Source: Megalonaias nervosa (Eukaryota; Mollusca; Bivalvia; Unionida; Unionidae). From it: a stretch of 64,000 nucleotides of DNA. Both the position numbers and the translations under genes were made by a program. The notes beneath the pieces are model-generated. The model had not been told where the DNA came from. It saw nothing but the letters and a program-made list of their open reading frames with translations, and did not search any database. Positions 23,678-34,990 of the stretch are shown piece after piece. Numbering within the stretch: position 1 is the first letter of the stretch; every line of letters starts with the position of its first letter. The stretch spans positions 38,909-102,908 of the forward strand of contig JAECUM010010951.1 in the NCBI GenBank assembly GCA_016617855.1, given 5' to 3'.

Positions 23678-24219
23678 TTTACCTCGCCGGAATTACAAAC
23701 ACTGGTATGATTACATTCAATCTCGTGACTGCTGTAAGAACACTCAAGGCAAGTCAGATGGGCTGACAACGAAAAAAAGAACGCTGTATTTCATCCATTA
23801 TTTCGTGTATGTATGTATGTATGTATTATGTATTATGTAGGTATGTATGGGTGCATGTATGGATGGACGGATGGATGTATGCGTGTGTCTATTAACATAT
23901 GTGATTTGTGAAAGTAAGCAAATATAGGGATAGAGGAGAAAAATATCATAGAAATAGAAGGTATGACAAACGTATCCATATAAATTCACACGAGCGAGAA
24001 AACCCACAGGAAAGGAAAATATAAAAGGAAGCATGATCAAGAATAACATACTAAAAACATATTGGACGAATTTGTATTATTTACATTTGGCAAGGACCTT
24101 TTAAAAGGACCTATTTCGTTATCTCTTCTTCGCAACACTACGAGTTGTAAATAACATGTAATGTGGTCAGACATTAAATGGGTCTTTCGAGTTAATGTAA
24201 TATACAAATATATTGGTAG

Positions 24220-24515
24220 ATGTCGTGTTCAGGTTCATTGACTATTCTGTACATCAGCTCCAATCATTCTGGTGCCAAACACAAGGATTTTTGCCGTATA
24301 CGGTCATCTAAAAAGACGACGTTTTCCACTCCCTTAACCAACTGAATGTCAAGTAGAGTGTCATCGTCCTGACAGAAAAGCTAGTTTGAGACTGCTATGT
24401 CTGCTGAATCTGTTATTTGCTGACACATAATATTGTGTTCACCGTCTAGGTTTTGGCAGAACAGATGCATATCCTTGACTCTGTCTGTAACTAATCTTTT
24501 GCAAATAACACTCAT
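24220..24515 (-). other. Unassigned coding-like segment
   Basis: The minus strand reads LVTDRVKDMHLFCQNLDGEH (from about 24495). After one stop, DDDTLLDIQLVKGVENVVFL and DDRIRQKSLCLAPE follow, then a stop and YRIVNEPEHDIYQY. The residue mix looks coding, with ttttctgtcag as a possible acceptor before DDDTLL. I recognise no family. It may be a transposon gag/pol piece or a lost host exon. Confidence 0.3.
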
Positions 24516-25374
24516 CCTCAGAAGAAATTGAACGCATTGTTAATTATGCAATGTTTGCCAAAGACCAAGTCCTGTCATGTAAATATTTTCCGAGCTTCCA
24601 GAGAGCGAGTGGTTGAAGATCAATATGGACACTTGCTCAATGTGAAAGTCCAGGTTTCGATTTCAGTTTTGATCTCCGCAATCTGTCTTCGAAACCATGA
24701 ACTATTGTTTTGATATTCCGTTTCCAAACAGGTTCGACACTGAATATAGGGTATTTATTTATAAGGGGAAAAATCCTGAACGTTGTTATTTTACAAGAAC
24801 ATGAAATATATCGTGTCCAAACGTCGATGCTCTCACGCCAATGTATCAGGAAAACTAGGATTATTCTACTAAACAAAAATGAACCCTTTTGCAGATTTTA
24901 CACTTGATAATATACGGCTTTCCCTTGATAATAGATGGTCTGTCCTTCAAAATATAGGACCTGTCCTTGAAATTAGAGGGATAGTCATTGATAATATAGG
25001 ACATGTCCTTAAAATAGATGGTCTATCCTTTTTAATATATAACGTGTCCTTCAACACAGAGGGACTATACTTCATAATATAGGACCTTACCTTGAGAATA
25101 CAGGACCTGGAAATGTATAATTTCACGACGTCTAGAAAATTCTTGTTCTTAGTAAATACTGCAGTAAAAATTGAAGTACTGATCAATACTGACCAATAGG
25201 TCAAAAGTAAAGCAACTAACAGAAAATCTGGACTAAAAGGCATCAAAGTCAATGTAAACTTTGCCAATTTCCGTCAAATGTAGTGTCCCTGAACAGATTG
25301 ACTCTGTCTGCAACTAATCTTTTGCAAATAATACTAAAAAATAATTTTGCACAAGATTAGTTGCAGACAGAGTC
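24478..25374. repeat. Repeated 36-bp sequence: two direct copies plus an inverted copy
   Basis: gactctgtctgtaactaatc then ttttgcaaataacact at 24478-24513 recurs with small differences at 25300-25335. Part of it is repeated in inverse orientation at 25353-25374, where 22 bases are exactly complementary to 25300-25321 across a 31-base spacer. The pair of direct copies brackets about 800 bp. Confidence 0.75.
24885..25115. repeat. Degenerate ~30-bp minisatellite
   Basis: About seven diverged units of the type aatataggacctgtccttga plus aaatagatgg. Confidence 0.75.
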
Positions 25375-25400
25375 AAGCATATTTATATCCCTCTCTTTCG

Positions 25401-25403
<3 letters not shown>

Positions 25404-25479
<76 letters not shown>
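25404..25479. repeat. (TA)n microsatellite
   Basis: Pure TA repeat. Confidence 0.98.
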
Positions 25480-25480
<1 letters not shown>

Positions 25481-25989
25481 TTTGTTATCTGCACAACCAT
25501 TGAAAATAAATGAACCAGCATGCAATCTCGAACTCATGGAAAACTGGAGCGCAGAAGATTTAGATCATATCGACAACTATCACCATAGTGATCGTTAACA
25601 ACATATCAGAATGCGATGGGCAGTTTCTTTAGAAAGATCTCTTTTTTTTTTTTTTTTCGAAAAGGGAACCGAATTTCCTCAAGATCATTTGCATGAAAAT
25701 GGAAAACGTTACAGTTTAAAGATATCATGATACACCTTTTAATATCTATGTGTATGTCGTTCAGTAAAATGCGAAAAAGGTTTGGAATGACTTAAAAGTG
25801 GACAGGCGATTTCTTCATTTGCTACCTCTTGTGTCTGTAGGACACTAGTACGACCCAAATGTTTTTAAGAGCAGAGCAGATGGAAAGTTTCAATGCATGT
25901 TAGCAAGATTATTCCTCGGATCCTTATGATTTGCAGGAAGAAATGCTAAAGCATTGTCTGTCTGATGACGACAGTCTACAACGATGGTG

Positions 25990-26205
25990 TGAAGAACATT
26001 GAGGTATTCCTCTAGCATGGATGTATCGATCCATTGGATGAAACTCATGACATTGTCAAAGTTTGTTGATTGGTTTACTGAAAGAATTTTAGGTTGTGAA
26101 GGAACGTTGTGAGTTATTCCTCTAGAATGGAGGTATTGATCCATTGGACGAAGCGTTTGCCATGATCAAAGTTTGTTGATTGGTGTACTGCAATAATTTT
26201 AGGCC
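25990..26205. repeat. Diverged ~118-bp tandem duplication
   Basis: Two copies share cctctagcatggatgtatcg / cctctagaatggaggtattg, then gatccattgga, tcaaagtttgttgattggt and actg...aattttaggc, offset by about 118 bases. Confidence 0.8.
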
Positions 26206-26918
26206 AGAGAACACCCTAGATTGTGTGTAGTTTCAAACGTATTTATCAGTCGGTTGTCTGTATGCGACATGGGCTTAGCGTTGGTTATGCTACTTGTCCA
26301 GACTCAAGACAGATGGATACCAATGCCAGAAGCAGTGTAGAATGAAGATCGGTTCTCACTCCGTCGAGGATTATGATTTCGAAATCCCACTGATAGCGTG
26401 CTAATTTGATAGTTATCCATGGCACGGAAGTCACAAATGTTATCCTGACAGGCAACTGAATCATTCTTATGTAGGGTTGACAATCGAAGATCTATATGAA
26501 AGAACTCACCAAATATGAGAGAATATTGACACATCGTCGCAAACTACGATGTGGTCAACATCTAATATAATGTTATATACATATGCAAATATGAGAGTCA
26601 GTATATATTTCTAGATTTATTGAACCTACTACACTCCTGACAGGGACGGCGCGCTCAAAACAAAACATTAGGAAAAAATCACGTAACGTTGTAATGGCAT
26701 TGTTTACATATACTTAGGTACTTTACTAGTATCTAACGTTGTCCGAGATTTCGTACAAGTGTTACGACTGAATTTGCTGCAGTGTTTCATATAATAGAAT
26801 AGGCTTATGGACTGTAAAGAATTGTCTCTTTAAGTACAAAAAGAAAATCAGATAGTAAACCCACTGTCCTGTTCCTCTATATCAGCTGAGGTTACATAAC
26901 ACCTGTTAGGATACAGAT

Positions 26919-26930
<12 letters not shown>
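26206..26930. other. Intergenic, nothing recognised
   Basis: Short ORFs only. Confidence 0.5.

Positions 26931-26974
<44 letters not shown>
26931..26974. repeat. (CT)n microsatellite
   Basis: Pure CT repeat. Confidence 0.97.
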
Positions 26975-26979
<5 letters not shown>

Positions 26980-28179
26980 CCTTGTCAACAAGGAACATTT
27001 AACATTTCATTAGAGTACAGAAAATCAGTCAGCTTATTCTTTTTTCCATTATGTCAATCAAATCAGATAACATCCTTTATGTAATGTAAAGTGAAGTGTG
27101 CGCTCTGTCTCGTAACAACGTGCCTTTCTTTTGCCTAGACTTAGAAATGCGTTATGTGATAGCATCTTTTCTGGTAACAAGGGTTACGCTAGCCACCTGT
27201 TCGCAAGTCCATTTTCGGTGAGGTGCGGCAGATTTGGGACAGTGAACTCGACACAAGCTGCTTTCGTGATGCAGACACAAAGAGGATAACTGAGTCGGAA
27301 TTGCGAAGAGTTCTTTTCTCTTCATTATATGTTTGATATTATCTTATTGCTTGCAAAATGGCAACATTGGTTGCTTTTTTTTTATTTTACGTTCATTTCT
27401 CGTGGGTTTTATCATCATAATGATGATAAGTGTTCAAAACTATTTTTGCCATCGTGTCGATGTCATATCTGTGAAATTCTGAATAATTGCAATTCACGTG
27501 TACACTTACTATGTGCAGTAGTTGTAAATTATGATCTATAATTATTCAGTTTTATTTACAGCAACAAAGAATATGAAGCTTACATAGGAATTCTTGTTTG
27601 TTTTGTTATTGTCAAAGGTTCTCGATGCCTACTTCATGTTTTGAGGTAAATACTTTTGGAACTTAATTCTTCACACATTGAAAGTTATCAACCTTGATTT
27701 GTCGGCATTATCGTCTAACATTGGAAATTGTGTATTAATCTGAATTCTTGCACAACGAGTTGAGTATTTTTCAGATATACATGGTTCCTAGCAAATCTTA
27801 GTCCTATCTCGACCACTGTTTGATTAATAGGGTTTTTGACTATTTATGTATTGTTCAGTAATATTAAAATTCCATGAATTTTATGAAAATATAATTAGTA
27901 ATTAAGGAGAATAACTTCGTGTTTGTTTTCAAATTTAGATATATGCTATTAGTTTGATTTGCTACATATTAATTGTATCTACACTCCGCAGAGTTCTCTT
28001 CGCTTCTTTACAGTATCGAACACGTGTTTGTATTCGGTCAGAAATTTAGCAACTTTTTCCATTCCCACGATGGAATGTATCGCTATGACGAAGAGAATGT
28101 GAACATGCTATCAAGAACTCTTACCTTTTATGTCTGGGAAGTTAACCAAAAAAAAAAAAATTTTCTTTGGAATCATGTA
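26975..28179. other. AT-rich intergenic, nothing recognised
   Basis: No domain-bearing ORF; the upstream part of the frame starting at 27973 is not element sequence. Confidence 0.5.
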
Positions 28180-30809
28180 GAGAAGATACTATTTCTGATC
28201 ATTATTATTCTTGGAGATTTCAACTTTCACTTTGACTGTCCTGGAAATCCATGCACATCAAAACTCCTAGATTCCATTCCCGTTTTCAACCTCAAACAAT
28301 CAGTTAGCCGACCAACCCATAAACATGGTCACATTTTAGACTGGATTCTTTATAGACCTGATGATAATATTCTACAGTCCTCCCTAGTGTCCCACGAACA
28401 TGCATCAGATCACCTCTGCATTATATGCCATCTTGACGTATCAGTCCCTAACCCTCCACCTTTATTTGCTACTAAGAGAAACCTCCGTATGATAAACAGA
28501 ACCCAACTAATGTATGACATCCAAGCAAACCTAACAACTTGCTTAATCCTACAGCAGAACAACTCGATAACTGCCTGCATTCATTGTTTGACAAACATGC
28601 CCCAGCAACTAAGTGCAGAGTATCAATTCAAAAGTGTTCTCCGTGGTATGGCAGTGTTAGGGACCAGCTTCGCACTACTAAAAGAGACCGCCGGAAAGCT
28701 GAGAGGCTTTGGACTTCCACCAGACTCACTATTCATAAGCAAATCTACGAAGCCGCTAAGAAGAATGTCACAAACATAGTCCATTCAGCGAAATCAGCCC
28801 ACTACAGTACTAAGATCACGGAAAGTTCCAGCTGCAAAGAGCTATTCGAGATTACTAACAAGCTAATGTCAAGGAACAAATGTACACCACTTCCAACTAC
28901 CTTCTCTCTAGTCGACCTTCCGGACCTGTTTGCAAACTTCTTCCGTGACAAAGTACAAACCATCAGAGATAAACTTGACAACACAATTTCAGTTGATTCG
29001 TCGTCACTATACAGTTGCGATACAGAATTTCAGCGGCAACTGTTAGCAGCATTTGAACCTGTCTCTATGTATTTAGTACGTACAATTGTGATGAAGAGTG
29101 CACCAAAGTCATGTGAACTTGATCCGATTCCGACATCACTGCTGATTGAGTGCTTAGATCCAATATTGCCTTCACTAACTGATGTTATTAATACCTCTCT
29201 CTCATCCGGGGCATTCCCATCATTTTTCATAACTGCCATTGTAAAGCCTCTGCTGAAGAAACCAACACTCGACCATAACGATTTAAAGAACTATCGTCCA
29301 GTTTCTAATCTCCCATTCATGTCAAAAATCTTAGAAAAAGTTGTTCTATCCCAACTTGTATCTCATCTGAATTCAAACAGACTTTTTAGCAATGTACAGC
29401 CTGCATATCGCCCCTGCCACAGTACTGAAACTACTCTTCTGAAAGTAGTCAATGACCTTCTCTCTGCTTTGGATAGCGGAAAGATTACAGTCCTCACTCT
29501 CCTTGACTTGTCTGCAGCATTTGACACAATAGACCATGATATATTACTTCACCGTCTCCAGCATGTATTTGGCATTCACGATACAGCCTTACTATGGTTC
29601 AAGTCCTACTTGGTCAACAGGACACAAATTGTGTCCGCAAATGGAAAACACTCCAGCCCCATTGATCTATGTTGTGGTGTTCCACAGGGGTCTGGTCTTG
29701 GACCTGTTCTCTTCATTCTATACACTCAGCCACTCTCAAGTGTCATAGATCATCATCCAGTGTCTCACCAACTGTATGCTGATGATACCCAAATATACAA
29801 ATCTAGCCTGGGTACTGAAGTTGAAGCTACCATCCAAGGCGTAGAGAAGTGCATTTCCGATGTGAAATCATGGATGACATGTAACAAGCTGCAGATGAAT
29901 GATGATAAAACTGAAGCTATTCTGATTACAACATAAAGACTTTCTCATTCACATCCTTTACCTTAGACAATAAATATCAGCAACACCAACATTAAATTCA
30001 CACAGTCAGTACGAAACCTAGGTGTTACTCCCGACAGTACTCTCTCATTGCACCAACATGTCATGAACATATGCAAGGCTGCATATCTTGAGCTGAGACG
30101 CATCAGCTCCATTCGCAAGTATCTTTCATTTGATGCCACTTCAACACTTGTGTGTTCTTTAGTACTTTCAAGACTGGACTATTGTAACTCAATTCTGTCT
30201 GGTTCGTCTCAATATCTACTCCAAAAACTTCAAAAAGTTCAAAACACAGCTTCTCGGATCATCCATAGAGTACCACGATCAGAGCACGCCTTCCCCCTGC
30301 TCTGTACCCTACACTGGCTATCCATACGATCCAGAATTAAATACAAAATTTGTTCTCTGTGCTACGTTTTACTGACGGGCTCCAGTCCAACATACCTATC
30401 TGACCTCACCCATGTGTACACACCAGCAAGATACTTAAGCTCCTCTTCTGACACTCGTATCCTCATTATTCCCACTATGAAAACGAAATCTGATGGACAA
30501 CGTTCTTTTGCATACCAGGGCCCAGCAACACTGAACTTAGACACAAAGACACAGTGATCTCATTCAAGAAGGCTCTTAAAACTCACCTATTTCAACTGCA
30601 AGAACAGACTTTTAAAGACCTAATAATGTTTCCTTACCTTAAATATTTACAGCATGTTTTCTGTTTTCTAATTTCGTGGTGATTGTTTTTATTTTTGTAA
30701 TCATATCATTATATATGTTTTTTTAAGTGTTGTCAAATGTTGTAAAACGCTTAGAGCTTCTAAAGATTAGGCGCTATACAAAGTCCTCATTATTATTATT
30801 ATTATTATC
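28180..30809 (+). mobile_element. L2/CR1-like non-LTR retrotransposon, 5'-truncated
   Basis: It starts inside the endonuclease (ILGDFNFHFD at about 28210) and ends in the 3' signature agattaggcgctatacaaag followed by ATT repeats (30788-30809), a known L2/CR1-type tail. Target-site duplications were not evident. A second copy of the same family lies at 41.1-42.8 kb, and its 3' end is the same in inverse orientation. Confidence 0.88.
28200..30660 (+). pseudogene. L2/CR1-like ORF2: endonuclease (partial) and reverse transcriptase
   Basis: The EN part gives ILGDFNFHFD and ASDHLCIICHL (catalytic D/N and SDH). A frameshift near 28540 leads to a 465-aa frame (28539-29936). It carries the linker SPWYGSVRDQLRTTKRDRRK, RT motifs PLLKKPTLDHNDLKNYRPVS, TLLDLSAAFDTIDHDILLHR (catalytic D), CGVPQGSGLGPVLFILY and the catalytic box YADDTQIY, and ends at a premature stop after DDKTEAILITT. 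The C-terminal part resumes at 30048 (VLSRLDYCNSILSGS, then LHWLSIRSRIKYKI), with a last frame change near 30537. All RT catalytic residues are present, so loss of function is from three frame breaks and the missing 5' end. Confidence 0.88.
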
Positions 30810-31450
30810 ATCAATCGACGAAGGGACATAGTCCACATAGAACCATATGACCATGATTGATGGGTAGTTGGAGCCAGCGCATTCTTTTCATAATATAAGA
30901 GTCAGTTACAGAGGCAGAGACCTACACTTGAAAAAGGCAACTGTGCTGTGAAATGTAGCGCTTCAATAGAAAAAATGTTGCACACTCATCTCAGAAAGTG
31001 GAGAGAAAAAAAAAAAAAAAAAAACGATGGCCATATCGATCAAGTGAGGCAAAGTTTATATAAAGCTGAAATGCCTTGATGTCATGCTATTCTTCTTGTT
31101 TTCTTAATTGGTCAAAAGTAATGGACCTTTTTGTTCTTGGATTTTTTATGCTTGATTTTCTTAAGCTGAAATAATCAAATATGTTGATGGACGGATGACT
31201 CGTGACTGTTCTTACAGCATGTGAGTGAAAACCCTTGTGACACACTTTTCGTGTACGTTTGAATGTCCTTTTGAATGTTTTAAAATCTGCCTTTGCAACT
31301 GAAATGCGGGATTAAATCATATACATGTAATGTGTGTGTTAAAAGTTGCGACTGACTTAATTGCAAACATTCATTTCCAGTGGACTTCCTTTATCTGTGA
31401 TGAGCAATTTGTGTTTACACTAAATAATTGCAAGGCACATGTTCCAAAAC
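30810..31450. other. Intergenic (or intron), nothing recognised
   Basis: Contains a poly-A run at 31005-31024. Confidence 0.5.
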
Positions 31451-31451
31451 G

Positions 31452-31540
31452 TCAAGGTTGATTCCCTTGTTTGAAGTACAAGGTTGATTCCCTTGTTTTG
31501 AAGTGCAAGGTTGATTCCCTTGTTTGATGTTCAAGGTTCG
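31452..31540. repeat. 26-bp tandem repeat, about 3.5 copies
   Basis: The unit is caaggttgattcccttgttt plus gaagta. Confidence 0.9.
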
Positions 31541-31703
31541 CTCATTGGGTATTTTATATATTCTCATTCCTGCTCTACTTGCACCCCCCTAGTCGTGGAT
31601 AAATCTTCTTTGACCACCGTTGAATGTATTAACGTTTATATTGGATACATTATAAAATAGAAACCAAACGTTATATAAGTTCATAAAACAATTAATTACT
31701 AAC

Positions 31704-32222
31704 CTGGGGTGGTAGGCTTGGTTGTTGGAGATTGTGTTGTTGGTGCAGGCGTAGTAGGTTTATGTGTTGTAGATGTTGTTGTGGGTGCTGGAGTTGTCGG
31801 CGCATGCGTAGTAAGTTTTTGTGTTGTGAATGCCATTGTGGGTGCTGGAGTTATTGGCGCATGTGTAGTAGGTTTTGGTGTTGTGAGCACTATTGTAGGT
31901 GCATGGGTCGTTGGCGCATGCGTAGTAAGTTTTTGTGTTGTGAATGCCAATGTGGGTGCTGGAGTTATTGGCGCATGTGTAGTAGGTTTTGGTGTTGTGA
32001 GTGCTGTTGTAGGTGCATGGGTCGTTGGCGCATGCGTAGTAAGTATGTGTGTTGTGGATGCTGATGTGGGTGCTGGAGTTATTGGCGCATGCGTAGTAGG
32101 TATAGGTGCTTGGGTCGTTGGCGCATTTGTGTGATGTATTGTAGTTAGTGCCTGTGTTGTCTTTGGAGTCGTCGGAGCAAGTGTTGTCGTATGGGTAGTC
32201 GGTGGAGCAGTCCTGACAAATC
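31704..32222 (-). CDS. Thr/Pro-rich mucin-like exon of the LU-domain gene
   Basis: The acceptor ttctgtttcatcttcag precedes base 32222, and the donor gttagt starts at 31703. The 519-bp exon is phase 1 on both sides. It encodes about 173 residues, almost all T, P and A with some S, H, K and L, in repeats such as THAPTTHAPT and LTTPKPTTHAPITPAPT. The DNA repeat unit is 114 bp (38 aa): cgcatgcgtagtaag recurs at 31801, 31915 and 32029. Such stretches are normally O-glycosylated stalks. Upstream is an LU third exon that ends in phase 1, so the two join in frame. The repeat number probably varies between individuals. Confidence 0.82.
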
Positions 32223-32548
32223 CTGAAGATGAAACAGAAAATTAACTCTGAAATTATTTGAGACACAAAGACGGAGGCACAGAAGTGTCTCATTGGTAAC
32301 ATTCTTACTATAGTGTCTTAGTATATACACCAGTATGTGTCCTGTCTTTTTGAAACACGTCATCTGACTTTTTATTTGGACAAGAAGCTTTAATATTCTA
32401 CATGTCTCCTTGCCATTACATAACATGCTAACTGAAATTAATCGTGTTTTTCAGAATATATTCCATCACCTCAGTCTTAATAATGTATGAGGCCTTATGT
32501 AATGCTTGATACGGAAAAATAAAGAGTAAAAAAGTGAAATATACAAAC

Positions 32549-32780
32549 CGTTAACACATTCGTTTTTGTTGCAGTAGCTATTATTACAGCAGTATTCGCA
32601 TGATGTCAGCGTGAACATCGGGCTGCCGTCAGGTCTAACCTGACGCTTGAAGGATATATCACCCATGTCTCTCTTCAAATGATTTCGCTCATAGATCTCG
32701 CTTACATCTCGTCCGGGCCTAGATAGAGGACTCGGATGACCAAGGCTGGGATCACCTGATGTATACATCACGTTGCAAGC
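32549..32780 (-). CDS. LU domain B, third exon
   Basis: The acceptor ctgtctctttag precedes GCT TGC AAC, and the donor gtttgt follows at 32548. The exon is phase 0 in and phase 1 out, 77 codons. It starts ACNVMYTSGDPS and ends SCEYCCNNSYCNKNECVN; CC-x4-CN is the LU hallmark. It is longer than its domain A counterpart because of a charged insert (about residues 25-55, including ERNHLKRDMGDISFKRQ) between the fifth-finger cysteines. It supplies the last cysteines of domain B. Confidence 0.85.
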
Positions 32781-33162
32781 CTAAAGAGACAGATCTAAAC
32801 TGACTGAGGTTTTATAAATTTGCTCCATTGAAATATTCTTTCAAGCTAATATCATTTAAACAAAATAATAATAATATTAATATTAAGCGCAGCGCAAAGC
32901 AAACCAGAAATACTGTAAATGCTAAAATAGAGAATAAGTGCTGGTAGATCATGTATTACATACACAAGTTTATTTGTATTAAATTCCGATAGAACTACAA
33001 AATGTCATGTATTTTTCTTGGATACAGTTCAAATAAAACCTTGACGTCGTAATTGATTTACCCTTAATGGACTCATACAACGTGTACTTTACAGCCTTTT
33101 ATTACTGCTCCATTAAGTAAGCATTAGTTAAAACCTTGATTGATGGAGCAGTTATCTATCTA

Positions 33163-33169
<7 letters not shown>

Positions 33170-33195
<26 letters not shown>

Positions 33196-33224
33196 NNNNN
33201 NNNNNNNNNNNNNNNATATATAAG
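33170..33224. repeat. (TA)n containing a 20-N assembly gap
   Basis: N at 33196-33215 inside a TA array; the true array length is unknown. Confidence 0.98.
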
Positions 33225-33486
33225 GATTGACTGTTTATTTTTCTTAAATTCAACGAAGTATGACCAAACAAACGCATTACAAAGTGTATGATCCACGAAG
33301 CCAATCTTACAAAGTTTGCGCAGCATATTTCGGTTCATACTTCTATTAATTAAAAAATTTAACAGTCAGTCCTTAAAATTAAATTCAGCACCATACATAG
33401 TTAAAGAAACTCATTGCTTAATATCATTCTTTTATTTAATTATATTTTGACTTTCATTTAATAAGGCGTAGAACAGTGAATCTCAT

Positions 33487-33487
<1 letters not shown>

Positions 33488-33576
<89 letters not shown>
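33488..33576. repeat. (TA)n microsatellite
   Basis: Pure TA repeat. Confidence 0.98.
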
Positions 33577-33582
<6 letters not shown>

Positions 33583-33784
33583 GCCAATCAGAGAAAAAGT
33601 CGCTGGCTGACGCTGATACACAACTCTGGTCAGCTGAAAGATGTTAGATGCTAACAGTGTCTAATGTAAGTCTAATATGTTTCATACTAAACAGTCAATG
33701 CTAAAATGACAGTGTATACACAAACTCTCTAGACAGACTATACTGGTTTTTATGCATTATCTAATACCACCTCTGTCAACAAGC

Positions 33785-33855
33785 TGCAGAGCTCAGATGG
33801 TTTAAACTTAGTAATAAACGCGACGCTCGTGGGTTCGATCCCCTATGTCCACATT
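33785..33855 (+). mobile_element. tRNA-like SINE fragment
   Basis: gagctcagatggtttaaact (A-box like) and gtgggttcgatcccctatgt (perfect B box GGTTCGATCCC) at tRNA-like spacing. The ends do not pair as an acceptor stem, so it is not a functional tRNA gene. A T-rich tail follows. Confidence 0.55.
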
Positions 33856-34820
33856 ATTTTGTTTTCTCGTTTCTTTTCCCCTTATTTTATTTCATTATAT
33901 AGAGCAAATTTCATATTTCCATATTGTAACGGTACATAAATTTCATATCATACATTAATACATAAGCGCACAGAACCGTCATGTATTCACATCAAGATAT
34001 GTAAGCAGACGATGATTATTTACTCATTGAAAGTAAATTGTATTTGTAGCATTAGCAAAGATTTCTCATTTATTTGAAAAAAGGTCAAATATTTGGTTCA
34101 TAATTAAAATCGTGCGTTAGAAGTCTGGATCTGAGTGATCCTATATTCTAAATATAGTCCTCATTCACTGAGTATATATAGAGAATACTAGTGCATGTGG
34201 GCGTGGCTTAAAATAAATTGGATTAGTATAGGTGTGAACCCAAAAAGTTCAAAAGGACCTGGACAATCAGACTGCTCTAAATCGTAATGACGAAAGAAAA
34301 ATTTAATTATAGATAATGTAACAATATAATTTTCACTGATACACATAAACTGACGTACAATTTCTTTATCTTCACATTTTAGTTGATCATTTTGTAATCC
34401 TACATGCACAGTTATTGCCGTCTAGCGTAGAAGTCGAATCCAACTGGATACTATATATTTTCCTCACTATCGCTGCATAATGATAAGGCAGGTTTGGGTC
34501 TTTGCAATTCGTTAGGACTAATCAATAGAACAAGCAGCACAGACCCTGATTTGCCGTCATTTATGCGACGATAGGTAAAGATATTTGTTGTATGCAGTTA
34601 GACCAAACTTCCAAGCGAGTGCAGAGGGTACTTGTTTCAATAGCCACCATAACAAGATGGAATGCGACGGTCTTGTTAAAGGGAAACAGTTCAGCTTAGT
34701 AGTAATCGTTGTAAGATTCCGTTATACCGCCCGGGTTAATAATATTGCACATGCAATATAAGACGATCGAGCCTACTCTCTGATCACATAACGAATGGCA
34801 GGTTAAAGGTTCAGCCGATA
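33856..34820. other. Intron/intergenic, nothing recognised
   Basis: No domain-bearing ORF. Confidence 0.45.
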
Positions 34821-34823
34821 AGT

Positions 34824-34990
34824 CAGGGGTCGGCAACCTATTTTACATAGCGTGCCACTTTTTTCCGGATTAATTATAAAATGAACGAGAGCGTGCAACG
34901 AGTAAGAGAATAACACTGTTAAAATCGAGATTTTTGGCTGCCCTTCGCGTGCCATACAAAACTTCTTGGCGTGCAATGTGGCACGCGTAC
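34824..34990. mobile_element. Possible hAT-type MITE remnant
   Basis: It starts caggggtcggcaacc, which resembles hAT terminal repeats (CAGGGGTC...). gcgtgccac (34851) pairs with gtggcacgc (34978) as a subterminal inverted repeat. The matching far terminus is not present, so one end is lost. Confidence 0.45.

Noticed and set aside
31709..32134. 141-aa Val/Gly/Cys repeat ORF on the plus strand
   Set aside because: Antisense of the Thr/Pro-rich mucin exon, which has proper splice sites and matching phase.
33785..33855. Functional tRNA gene
   Set aside because: A good B box, but the two ends do not pair as an acceptor stem; a SINE fragment is more likely.
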